From NCBI GenBank assembly GCA_016758965.1, contig JAEPRB010000069.1:104471-168470 (forward strand): DNA of 64,000 nt. The letters are read 5' to 3'. The DNA comes from Circinella minor (taxonomy: Eukaryota > Mucoromycota > Mucoromycetes > Mucorales > Lichtheimiaceae). The position numbers and the translations under genes are program-made. The notes below the pieces were generated by a model. The model was not told the origin of the DNA. It saw only the letters and a list, made by a program, of their open reading frames with translations, and ran no database searches. Each line of letters opens with the position of its first letter. The first letter of the stretch is position 1. Shown here in pieces: positions 51,405 to 62,561 of this stretch.

Positions 51405-52687
51405 AAGGTTTATTTGTTCTTACCGAAGAAGTATGATCCGATGACCGACACCGACTACACATGGTTGATGCTTCTCGCGGGTATTCACAATCCTAGTACA
51501 TAAAATAATTTTCAGCTACATTCTGTCCCACTATAGCATAATATCTATAATAAACTTACACGCTGAGTATGTCCTCTTCTTTTACAATTGTTACAATAAA
51601 TCAAAGAATTGCATCGATATTCGTGTTTGAATTCACCACATTCTGCACACTATAATATATAAATTTTTGTATTAATATACATGTAGTCAGTTCTCACACA
51701 CTATTTCACTAAAACTTACTATTGGACAATTCGATCTCTCATGTCCTGGCATATTACAAGCAAAGCAAACTGGAATATGTCCTGTCCTCCTCCTCCGTCG
51801 ATTTCTTTCACGGTTATCGATCTATAAATACATAACAAAATACCGATTTAATGACGTTTTGTCTTTTATATGTAACCATTTACCTCTCCCTTTCCAAACA
51901 TTTACCTGATCCTGAATTAAATCCTGTAGTTTATTATTAAGTTCGAGTTCTTCATCTGTTTCTTCTTCATCATCTATATAACTAGGGCTTTCCTCATCCA
52001 AATTGATAATACGTGTCACCGATGGCCGGTTTTCATGCAAATGGTTGTCAGTACTTCCATCAACATCACTGTCATAATTTTCTTTCTCGTCGCCTTTCAA
52101 ATTATCTTTTTCGGTTAGTCCACTATCATCATCACTTATCCCTTCGTCTTCTTCTTCACTGTAATTAGCAGTATCACCATATTCGTTATCACTATCACTA
52201 CTGCCATCGTAAAAACTGCTATCGTCGTCATTGTTGTTGTCAATACTTTTTGCTTGAGCCTGAATAGTATTAAAAACAAATGCATCACTTTGATCTGAAA
52301 TGGATCGTTTGGGTGCTATTGACGTTTCATTCACTTTTGAATCGAGATCATCAGGTGTAGTAGTATTGATTATTGGTGATGTCGTACGTTGTCGTGGTAA
52401 TGAATGTACTGTTTGTATTTGTACTTGAGATTGCTTCTTTTTCTTTAAGCCAGAGCTGTAATGGATTAAACTCATGATCTTATCTTCTGTATCACTATCA
52501 AGCTCTTCTCTAAATAATATATTATGTAAAAATATTATTGGCATTTATAATTAAAAAAGAAGTATAATTATAATCTAAAACAAAGAAAACGTATTTACTC
52601 TGATGCAGTATCTTGCTTATCACCGTAATTGTTTTGACTTTCATATTGTCGAAGCAATTCAAGTTCTTCTTCGTCTTCTTCAAACAT
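50313..52687 (-). CDS. Air1/Air2-like five-zinc-knuckle RNA-binding protein
   Basis: 603 aa from seven exons: 52687-52599, 52509-51906, 51821-51720, 51649-51560, 51492-51424, 51274-51164, 51059-50313. The N-terminal 230 residues are acidic and low-complexity. Five CCHC-type knuckles follow in tandem: CFACNMPGHERSNC, CAECGEFKHEYRC, CNNCKRRGHTQRDC, CSRCRSSDHTSSQC and CYSCGSQYHYGDEC. A long Arg/Ser/Asn/Gln-rich tail contains a RGGRERERDHSRDDLDDFFG segment. Air1/2 proteins (ZCCHC7 in animals) are the RNA-binding subunits of the TRAMP polyadenylation complex, which marks aberrant nuclear RNA for the exosome. The number, order and spacing of knuckles fit this family. The protein is longer than yeast Air2 because of the low-complexity ends. 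Confidence 0.87.
51347..51398. repeat. (TG)26 microsatellite in an Air-like gene intron
   Basis: An uninterrupted 52-bp TG run directly after a (TA)n run (51329-51346), both inside the intron between the fifth and sixth exons of the zinc-knuckle gene. Confidence 0.95.
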
Positions 52688-53546
52688 TGTATTGGGTATT
52701 TCTCATGTATATTTTTTTTTCTTTTTTTTGTTGAAAAGCAATAAAAGAAATTTTGGCGGTGTCAAAGTACCTGGGGCCAATCATTTTATAAGTTAGGCAA
52801 CAATGTCAGCCAATGATTTAACGCCTATGTCCGACCTAAGCGTATGTGTACTAAGAGCGTTTATGCGCGTATGGAATTTTCCTTTTTTGTTTTGTTTGGA
52901 AAAAAATTTTATACAACACAGGTATTCCCTCTTGTTATAATATGAATAACGACGATGTGTCTTTGTCAGATAAATGCGGTCCTGGTAGACCATTCGGTAG
53001 TAAAAATAAACCAAAATGTAAAAAACGTCTTTCTGGCTAGAATAGTAGTGCTTGAATTGAAAAAGGGAAAATTGTGGCCAGCTATTGGGTGAGTTAAGAA
53101 GATGTTCATTGAGCCAATGAAATCGTGATTTAACTGTTCGAGATAAACGAGATATATATATTTTTATTGTTATATATATAAATGTCATTAAAAAGACAGT
53201 AATTGATGTGAATGGTGAAGATATAATACTATTATTGTTAGACCAGATATCTGATTAGCTTTGAGAAACCTATAAGCTACCGATAGTATGTTGTATTCTA
53301 AAAGTGATAACATATAATAATATATATAATAAAAGCCAGTGAATTATAAGATATATTAATATTATTACATGGAAATTGAAAACTTATAGCCCTATTATAC
53401 CATTGAAGCTAAAATTGTTAATCGCAAGAAGTATTAATGTTTGAATGAACAGAAAGGAATAAAATTTTTGTACCTATATACATATGATATAAAAATGTAC
53501 ATTGTATCAGCACTGTGTAAACTGATTTTTTTTTATATACAGGATG
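52688..53546. other. Intergenic region with an AT-hook mini-ORF
   Basis: Promoter side of the zinc-knuckle gene. Apart from the AT-hook mini-ORF at 52942-53040 (listed separately) I see no coding sequence. From 53160 on the DNA is AT-rich. Confidence 0.45.
52942..53040 (+). other. Mini-ORF with an AT-hook motif
   Basis: A 32-codon ATG frame ending in TAG. It contains CGPGRPFGSKNKPKCKKR, which matches the AT-hook consensus (GRP core followed by GSKNKP) found in many fungal chromatin and transposase proteins. It could be a truncated first exon of a mobile-element gene; no donor site is evident before the stop. It lies 1.1 kb upstream of the decayed long gene on the same strand. Confidence 0.4.
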
Positions 53547-53996
53547 TCAACATTTACCTTGGCGCTTTGGGATATGATGAAATATAGCGACAACAATTGA
53601 TCCATTTCCAATTCTTACTGTTGCTGATCGACTAGAAAAGAGATAAACAGAAAGTTCTTTGTAATTATCAACAATAAATTCAAGCAAGCTGCGTGATAGG
53701 AAAAGATGGGTTGTTTGGTAAATCAAAGATATATTTCACTTCATTATCTCCTTCAAGAACATTAGTAACTTGACTTAAAATATACTATCTCTCGTTTGAT
53801 TTTCAACTATTTCACATTCACGCAAATAATTCAAGCATGCTTGTGCTTTATCTTTACAAAATGCTTTGCTCTTGGTTTCATTAAAATCTTTATCAACACT
53901 TTCATTAAATCTTGAATCATATGTAGTATTATCAATAGCCACCTTCTGGAGCCAGTCTTCTTTGTTACACTTGTAAGCTGGATAAAGACTAGTCAT
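53547..53996 (-). pseudogene. Broken minus-strand gene, family unknown
   Basis: The ATG frame 53996-53775 encodes 73 aa of ordinary composition (MTSLYPAYKCNKEDWLQKVA and so on to ECEIVENQTRDSIF). Coding-like sequence then continues in another frame (SQVTNVLEGDNEVKYIFDLP) and again further on (ATVRIGNGSIVVAIFHHIPK), with stops in between. Either short introns or frameshifts separate these pieces. It is divergent from the decayed long gene at 54178 and probably belongs to the same mobile-element-like region. No domain recognised. Confidence 0.35.
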
Positions 53997-54177
53997 GGTT
54001 GTGAGTTAAAGCTTTGAAGCTGAATAATAACAAAAAAAAAATAGCTCAATCAATTATAGAACAGTTTTTTGTAAACAAAAAAAAAGCGCAGTAACTGGCT
54101 GTATAAATATTTGGAACGCGTCATCTCGCGCATGCGACACGTTTTTTCTTTTCACATATTATGAATCATACATCAAA

Positions 54178-57100
54178 ATGTCATCAGCAACAACACAAAA
54201 ACAACCAGCAGCCATCATAATTGAAGAAGGTTCACTTAGTTTAGGAAAACGTAAAAGACAAACAACGTCGAAGGATGACCAAGAAATTTTACATAATTTA
54301 GTCAAAGAAGTTTTGCAACAAAAATTATCAAATATCATCAGTGACAACATTAAAAAGTACAAGAAAGAAGAAATGGTGGTGTTTCTTGAAGCAAAGAAGA
54401 CTTGCCCGCAAGGATCACTAGAAATGGTCAGCAACCTTGCCAAAATAAACCATAATATTCATCGAACTGCAAAGCAAATAAGCAATGCGTTAGCAAGTTT
54501 AGGTGGCACGAAACAACTATGGGAACAGGTTAAAAAGGGCCGCTCCAATCTTTTGTACAAGGAACATAAGAATAAAGCTTTGTTACAACAACAGCAAGAG
54601 GAATAACAACCACCTGAAAATGATGAGGATGAAGCAAATTTAATTGACGACAACGAAGACAAATTACGAATGACTTCAGCCGTTGCAATTGCCAGTGTGT
54701 TGCGTGATGATATTCCCAATGACCTGGTTTACAACTCACTAAAGCAAGCAGCAATGGACGCAACTACAACAGTATCAAATGTTAGTGCTCTTGTTCGCAT
54801 GACATTATTATCACTGGCTCAGCATAATATATCAATTATCAAAAGGGACGACGTTCAGCTCAAAAAAGAAAAGTCCGGTTTTGATATTATGAAAATTTTA
54901 CCAAAGTCATTTACTATTCGTAACAGAGAATCCTTGAACAATATAAACAAGATTATGGTTGCTCTTCCAAATCTTGCTCTAAAGTAACAGCTTAATAAGT
55001 TATACAAGCCCAATACCAGAGCAAAAGATTTACAAGAAATGTGCACCAACGTCCACTTATAGTTTATACAGTCGCATCATCTTGGAAATAAGAAAGATAA
55101 TTACAACGATACCATCCACCCATTATGGGCTGACCTTATTTTCAAGAAGTCTGACCTTCCTTCAACAGGAGACGGTTCAAGCATCACAACAGCAACAGCA
55201 GTCAAAGAATTCAATACAAATTTACAAAATATGTGGTCAGGAACTAATATTTATGCAAAATCCCAACGTTACTTGATCCGTATTTTGCTTCGAGTACATT
55301 TGGCTCCTGAACGTGAACAAAAGACAATTGTACGTGCCAAGACACTTATTCAAAAAAACAAAGGAGAAAAAACAACAAAAATATTCGACATTACAAGCTC
55401 AACAATTATCAAGAAGATAAATAAAGTCCAAGACTCAGCATGAATGTCATCAAATGGCAAAGCATATACGGCACGGAAAACTTTACGAAGATGATGAACA
55501 TAAATACGCAACGCGTGTCCAATCCTGTATGAGACGATTGGATAAATTGACTTCCATTCTAAAAGATCTTGGAGCGGTATGATTTATTTTTATTATTACA
55601 TTTGATGTTTATTATTTATCTATGAATAGATTTAATAATAATTCTACAACAGGGGGTATTGGTGCCAAGGCTGAAAAGGACAAGGTAAGAGTAGGGAAAT
55701 ATAAAAATAAATTGTTTGGTTATGCTAAATCAAAGCACTGATGCGTATTATTCTCTTTGTTCTTATATTAATATAGGACGTCGATCATATTGCAAGCAAT
55801 CGTTTCTCCTCACAATATTCATTCAGTACCCATCAACCCTACCATTATGTACGAGACTTTAACACCCGATAAGGATGGTATTCCTCAAGGACCCTTCGAG
55901 GTAACACCTGTTGGTACACATGAGGCAATCACTTCAAGCTACGCCGCCCGCAAGAACGGCGACCTCATGTGGTGGTCTTTTTTCGATAAAGAGGAGGTTA
56001 TCTTATTATGCAATCGACACAAACTATTATTTGCCAACCGGATGATTGCTAGGCCTGACAAGACGGTTTCTATATTGGGATTGATTAAGGATGGTCATAT
56101 TCCTGTGGTGTCCGAATATGAGACAAGACGAAAGAAGAATCGTAAAAAGAAGAAGAAAATGAAGAGTAAAGGTGTTCATGTTGCCAAGGAGTATGTTGGA
56201 AAGACATTGCAGCAACTACAACAACAATTCATGGATTATGTTGAAGATATGATCAACAAGATGACTGCGGCTAGAGATATATTGAAGACGCAATTCAGGG
56301 AGGCTACCGAGGAATGGTATAGAACTAAAACTGAACGTTCAAAGAGTCATGGCACCATTAAGCGCTTGTTAAGTCAAAAGCTTAAAGGCCAAGTTTACGC
56401 CAAACGGGAAAAAAATCATTTGCTCAAACTAGCTCGAAGACATATCAAAGATTGGAGAAGTTCCAAATATAACCTTAACAAGGTACTAAACAATTTTTTA
56501 TTTGTCTTCTTTTTTTTTCTTTTCCTCTTTTTGTGTAAAGCTAGTTTTTTATTAAATATTGAATTTTTAGGCCATTGAAAACCACAGCACCACTGGTGCT
56601 TTGCCTGTTGATGTACCACCTACCAAACCAACTCCAGAACGCATACAACATGAGGATGTTACAGCAATATTGATATTTCAAAGTTCCATCTCAAGATGAA
56701 GGTTGCATATGGGACCACCGATTACGGTCATGTTGTATTAGCTCAAACAGTTCCCTTGATAAATGATGATGTTCAGCTCCACGTTTATTTGTACAACCAA
56801 CAACAAGAGTACCAACAACAATAACGTACAGGAACAACTGCAAGAGCACCAACTTGAAGAAACATATCAGACCATACAACAACCACGACAAAGTGACCGT
56901 CATTGTCTCTGGGTTATCCAAACTTGTGCTGGTCATGATTCAATACGTTTAACTGATCAACCTTTATCGGATCAACAAATCGAGCAATTACGTCTCAAAC
57001 TCACCAACGAAATAAAATTCACCAAAAAAGAATATTCTACTGATGATTTAAAACTGGCAAAACCTTTCTCAATCACACATGAACAAGTGGATGAGGAGTC

Positions 57101-57340
57101 GTTTAGTGATCATGTGTGTAAAGTAAACCAAAAATCTTATCAAATAATTTAACTGTTATATATTCATTTATCATAGGTGCAAGTCAGACATCCACTGCTA
57201 TTCATGGACCATTTGAGAGCACTTATATTTTTCCCCTTCCCTCATTTTATTCCCCAGGAATTGTATAAGCACCGAAATTTTGAGCTATCAATAAAAGGTG
57301 GACCTGTCAAGAATCTTAACTGCGTCGTTACAAAGTGATA
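54178..57340 (+). pseudogene. Decayed long gene, mobile-element-like, tentatively TnpB/Fanzor-related
   Basis: Part one (54178-55443) is one reading frame of 422 codons, starting MSSATTQKQPAAIIIEEGSL, with three in-frame stops (54604, 54985, 55060) but no frameshift. After one indel near 55443, coding continues (ECHQMAKHIRHGKLYEDDEH) through two introns whose splice sites still work in frame: 55577-55652 and 55685-55776. A block follows up to 56482: VTPVGTHEAITSSY, a Lys-rich stretch, FREATEEWYRTKTERSKSHG, and a basic helix. A further intron is 56483-56570. Beyond it lie an in-frame TGA (56697) and frameshifts near 56690 and 56820; pieces include VAYGTTDYGHVVLAQTVPLI and LAKPFSITHEQVDEESF. 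From memory these pieces resemble a multicopy Mucoromycota protein group related to TnpB-like Fanzor nucleases. The C-terminal zinc ribbon and last catalytic motif of that group are not visible. The call is tentative. Confidence 0.45.
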
Positions 57341-57476
57341 TAAAAACCCTGTATGTCATTTTTTTGTTTATAACTTTTTATTAAAAATGAATAAAAGCAA
57401 GTAAAAATTAATTTAAGTAAAAGAGGAATAAAGAAAAGAGGCATCTATCCTATGTTTTTTTTAATCCATTTATTAT

Positions 57477-58970
57477 TTAATCCAAAGGAACCCAATCCCG
57501 TGGGTTCTTAAGCACTTCTACTAAATCAGCTTCTTCAGAGCTAGCCTCTGGCTCCTGCATATATTCCCATCGAGAAGTCAATGGCAACGACATCAAAATG
57601 GCTTCAATACGAGCACCAGGAGTTTGTAATCCAAATTTGGTACCACGGTCCCACACCAAATTAAATTCAACATAACGACCACGACGAATTTGTTGCCATC
57701 GTTTCATTTCAGGTGTAAATTTCATATTCATACGTTTCTTGACAATAGGTAAATACGAGGTCGAGAATCGGTTACCCATTTCCTTGACAAATCCAAACAA
57801 CTCTTCTGCAGGCTTATCATCCAAATCATCAAAAAAGACACCTCCAATACCCCGGGCTTCACCACGGTGCTTAATATAAAAGTACTTATCACACCATTGT
57901 TTGAAATCCTTATAATAACGTTTATCTGTTTTGTCACAGCCATCCTTTAAAACTTGATGAAAATGAATAGCATCATCTTCGAATAAGTAAGCTGGTGTTA
58001 AATCAGATCCTCCACCGAACCACCACATTTTAGGTGTACCGTCGGGGTTTTCAATTTCAAAGTATCTATAGTTCAAGTGAACAGTAGGGCAGTTGGGGTT
58101 ATGTGGATGCATAACCAAAGAAATGCCTGCAGCGAAAAAAGGGACTGGACCATCAGCTGTAATTTCTTTGCCCCGATCATGACGCATTTGTTCGACAGCA
58201 GCTTTAGGTAATTGACCGTAGACAACAGAAACACCTACACCAGCTTTTTCAAAGACATTGCCATCTTGTAAAACACATGTGATTCCTTCGCCACCTTCAG
58301 TTCGCTGCCATGCTGTTCGTGAAAATTGTTTACCATCAATGGCTTCAATGTCTTGGACAATTCGATTTTGTAACCCCTTGATGAAGGATTCCATACGTAA
58401 TCGCATGGGATCACTGTCTGTGATAGGTCCTTCAGCTCGCTAATAAATTAATTGACATAATTTATTTAAGTCCTTTTCCTGGAAAAAAATCTGGGGTATA
58501 GAGCCGAAAAAAAAATAGGTGTTTAGTTATAATTACCCGCTGCTTGTCATCTGATACAGCATCACAGTGGGCTTCGTTTTGACGCCATAAACCGTAAGAT
58601 AATGTTACAGTTGTGGCGGCAAAGGCAATATATCCCATGTTTCGTCGACGGTGTCGTGAACCAGTGGTTGCTGTAGTAACGGTTGTCAGAGAACGACGTT
58701 GGCACCCGGACGATCTAGTTTTATTTCCCCTTCGACCGTTAGCATCAAGAAAAAAATATAATTTAAAGGAACCATAATTTAGAATACAAATTTAAAACAC
58801 ATACAGTGGCCGTAATACTTGTGTCGATTGAGTTTGTACTATAATAATAATAATAATATGACGCGACGTCCATTTATCAATTAGAAAATATGTTTGGAAA
58901 AGGTGTGGTTTACTTTAATTTATAACTTACAACGACTTGCAAGTGATCGAGAAATTCGCGTGGACAACAT
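57477..58970 (-). CDS. HEM13: Coproporphyrinogen III oxidase (aerobic)
   Basis: 404 aa from four exons: 58970-58931, 58838-58805, 58714-58537, 58439-57477. It carries out the oxygen-dependent decarboxylation of coproporphyrinogen III to protoporphyrinogen IX in haem synthesis. The mature domain starts near PITDSDPMRLRMESFIKGLQ. Signatures: WQRTEGGEGITCVLQDGNVF, PNCPTVHLNYRYFE, WWFGGGSDLTPAYLFEDDAI, IKHRGEARGIGGVFFDDLDD, VEFNLVWDRGTKFGLQTPGA and EAILMSLPLTSRWEY. The N-terminal extension, MLSTRISRSLASR with further Arg/Ser/Thr-rich sequence and a hydrophobic GYIAFAATTVTLSYGL stretch, looks like a mitochondrial presequence followed by a membrane anchor. This suggests an intermembrane-space enzyme, as in animals, and not a cytosolic one as in budding yeast. 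The three small 5' exons were joined by frame and splice sites. Confidence 0.92.
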
Positions 58971-61234
58971 TTTTTCTTCAAGAGTTGTAAGTGAAAAAAA
59001 AAATGTTTACAACCAAAGATAGAAAAAGAAGACTTTATACACACGCGCAAAAATAATAAATGAGGTGGCGTGATGGAAACAAACCATACTTTTTCCATGA
59101 CAAACTCCGTCCCACCATCTTTTTTTTTGAAACGTGGTGCAAGGATGGATGTGGTCTGTTCACCTTCTAAACGAATGAATCTTTCAAATGCGTACTCAAG
59201 TTTCGCGGGGTTATATAATATGAATTAAACATCACACCATCAAAAAGATTCCCAGTTATAGAACTTAGTTGTGTTTCTTCTTATGTTTTGTAGATCATAT
59301 CCGTAAATTGGTCCTGCTTGTTACAGTTGAAAAAAGAAAATAAATCAATCAGACGATATTATTTCCTTCATTTCTGAGTAACAAAAAAAAAGTAGACAAC
59401 TTCATTTCTAACAAATAAAATACACCTCGGATATAATTTCGGCAAAGATACCCCATAAAGAGCACTATTTTTATTATTTCTGCTTCTACCCACTATTAGT
59501 TATCAGTGTTATATAACGAATAATAATGATCAAATTGAGTCATCAAGTATACAGTATTCAATAAATGAGTTTTGATGTTCGTTAAAAACCGATCATATAC
59601 TTTGCGATACCTTTGTTATTTCAGTATAATAAGGAAAGTATGTGTATCATTAAAGATATACCTTATAAGGAAGCACAAATTGTACTTTACTGATCGATTT
59701 TATCATTTTAATATATTTTTTTTCTGTCATACCCACATAATGATCCTGTGCATATTTTTTCATGCACCTATTTTTCTTTAACTAGCATTACTTTTTACTA
59801 CTTGCTACATAAATGTATATTGTACACTACTAGTGGGTTCTATATACGAAAAGACATATTCAGTGGCTTCAATAATAAGCGTACATAAAACACATTATTC
59901 GAAACAAGAAAAAAATTATATATATTGATCTTTTATTTCTTACGGAAACGATAAAAGAAATTTTTTTTTAATTTACCCCACCTGATGATTTTATTTTTAT
60001 CTTTGATGATCGTCATATTTAGCTTTTTCGGCCTTCTCGTCCTTCCCTTTTTCTTTTAATATACATTTTTTATACAAACTTCAACGATGGTCCTTTCTAC
60101 TTTTTGTGTTTGCTATAAAGATTTTATTGGCAAAACATATTTTCACGTTGCTAAGTAATAAAAAAAATGGGTAACATATGTCAAGGGCCTGGTACATTTT
60201 TTCTACAAAAAGTTCCCATTTTTCCAGAATAAAGAAAGAAATATGTTAAAGAGCATGAAACGTGGAGAAATGATAAAGGAGTTAAAAAATCAGGACAAGG
60301 AGAACCTCCTATTATTACTATTATAATGTGTTTATTCCATGGCATATTATAGATGCTCTTTTGTGACATTGTCAAATAAAAAGCCATTGCTACAAAGAAG
60401 CTTAGTAACAAAAAAAAACAGGGTTATAGTGAACCAAGAGGAGTAGCACTCGTAAAACAAGGAATAATTATTATGCGCCTAAAAAGATTGCTCTTGTTTC
60501 TTTCCAAAGCCTTTTACACTTACCATTTCCCAAAAATATGCAAGTGCCAATGAAATTACTCTAACAAGGTTCTTGGATGCTCAAGGTTCCCAATTTGGAG
60601 AGTCTCTAACGCTTTTCATATTTCATTAGAAACTCTTTAAAGTTTATCGTTTCATCCAGAAGATTTATCAGCTATATATATATAAATTGTAATGATTTTA
60701 AAGCTTCCATATTTTCTTGCTATTGTTTGAATGGGTGGATGGACGACATTTCAACCATTGATGAAAATGCTATATAACATCGATATTTGGCTTCAGTAAT
60801 TTATTGAATCATGAGTTTTAGTCTTTTGTATGATAAATGACTATAATTCGATAACGGTTCATTATCATCATTATCATCCGTATTATCTGAGATATGTTAA
60901 ACGGCATTTTTGAGTAGTACATTCCATAACTTACCTTTTAAATGATATATTCCAATCCCACCTCAAGTTAGCATGCTTATTTTAGCCTGTATCCTATTGT
61001 TCATCAACATCATACCCGTCTTCTTGACCTTTCAAAATTATTTAAGATACTATTAGTTGGACAGATATCGAAAAAAAATAGTGGTAATAATAGAGTGATA
61101 TTAAAAACCTAGTATAGGATGCCTCAACCCTCCAAATCTTTTGCAAATAATCACAAACAGATATTCGCATTGGATTCTGAAAGTTACCAACTCAAGAAGG
61201 ACTTTGGGCCCTCTAGATGTTAGAAAAGATTTTA

Positions 61235-61699
61235 TTAAAGACAGTTTAATTTACCAGAATTAGCTCCGCCATGTTCTGATAACCTCGCCGCCCAATTTTT
61301 TAGATTTTTGTCTTGAAGTATGGATTTTCTTGCTTCGTAAAGTAGAATGAATGGTCGTTCGAATTCAATTTGATGAGAATATTGAAGACAGGTCCCCGCA
61401 TATTTGAAAAGCTGACCAGTAACATCGGCATTTTGCACAGCTTGAAAATCTTCCTTTTTTCGTTGTAAAGCAACAAACGCCGATTATCTTGTTTGGTGAG
61501 ATTTTGTCGGCTAGCTTTGCAGGATACAGCCAATTAGGATCGAACAAAGAAGAAATCCTTCAGCTACATTTTTGATTTTGGGTCGATGGATATTAAGTTT
61601 CTGTAATCTTTTACCAACGATTGGTCTTGGTAGCTTTTCTGTTGCTTTCGGCGTAGCTGATGCTGCTCCAACTACTGATGGCTTTTGTTTAGATGGCAT
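61235..61699 (-). pseudogene. Frameshifted gene relic, family unknown
   Basis: The 5' part, from 61699, reads MPSKQKPSVVGAASATPKAT followed by a basic segment (KRLQKLNIHRPKIKNVAEGF), then goes out of frame. The 3' part, to 61235, reads QLFKYAGTCLQYSHQIEFER, then PFILLYEARKSILQDKNLKN, and ends with a stop after SGKLNCL. Between them at least one frameshift is needed near 61460-61560. Composition is ordinary for a protein and unlike the neighbouring AT-only DNA. It is probably a degenerate mobile-element or host gene fragment. Confidence 0.4.
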
Positions 61700-62561
61700 T
61701 ATGGAATAATAGGAATAAGAGATTTTTGAGAAGTGCGAAAAAAAGCCTATATGATCTACCTGACGGCAATTAAAAGTCGTGTCATTCTGCGGGTTGCCCC
61801 CGTGCTTAATCTGACTACACTGACCTCAGTCGAGCTATCGACTCTCCTTTACTATTCTGTTCTGAAAACAAACAAACATTCCATATTGTCCCTATTTTAA
61901 CTTGACTACTCTAACCGCTTTCAAGCTTTAAGTTCAGTGGTAGAGAATTGAGTATATGACCGAAATGGATTTGTAAATAGGATTTTTTTCGTGGAAGTAT
62001 TTTTTATTAACATAATAATTCTATAAAAAAGAAGAAGAGTAGAATATGAGTGAGGAAGAAAAATGATGGAAAATGATGGAGAACAATAAAAATACATTTT
62101 ATCCACCACGGACTTAAAAAATAGGGAGAATGTGAGAAACTTTGTATAAATATTTTCTAGCATATATGATGAAGTTAAATAAACAACGCTTTTGTTTTGT
62201 TTTGAATAATTCTTAGTTGATGTATGATGATAATGATTTAGCTTATTCAACTTATTACTATTACATGACAAATCTAAAATGAACACGTTCTACATTTATA
62301 TTATATATAGAGTAATTATAACAAAAATTATAAATTACTAATACATTCATTTGCCCAAGAGAAGATAATAACACTTGTAGTAAAGGACAAAACATAAGAT
62401 ACGTACAATAAGTATCAAGAAAAAAAAGAAAAAAATTTGTATTTTTATATAAGCTATTTTCAAATCCCATTCAGAATCATGACAGTGTATATATCAATTA
62501 TCACATATGGAGTTATGTTAAAAACTTAAAGTTCCCCAAGAGTGGGAAAACAAGAATAATA

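Noticed and set aside
51280..51503. Cys/Val- and His/Thr-repeat ORFs
   Set aside because: Translations of the (TG)n/(CA)n intron microsatellite.
54178..57340. Reading the three in-frame stops as a reassigned genetic code
   Set aside because: Every intact gene in the window ends at an ordinary TAA, TAG or TGA at the expected family length, so stops function normally.
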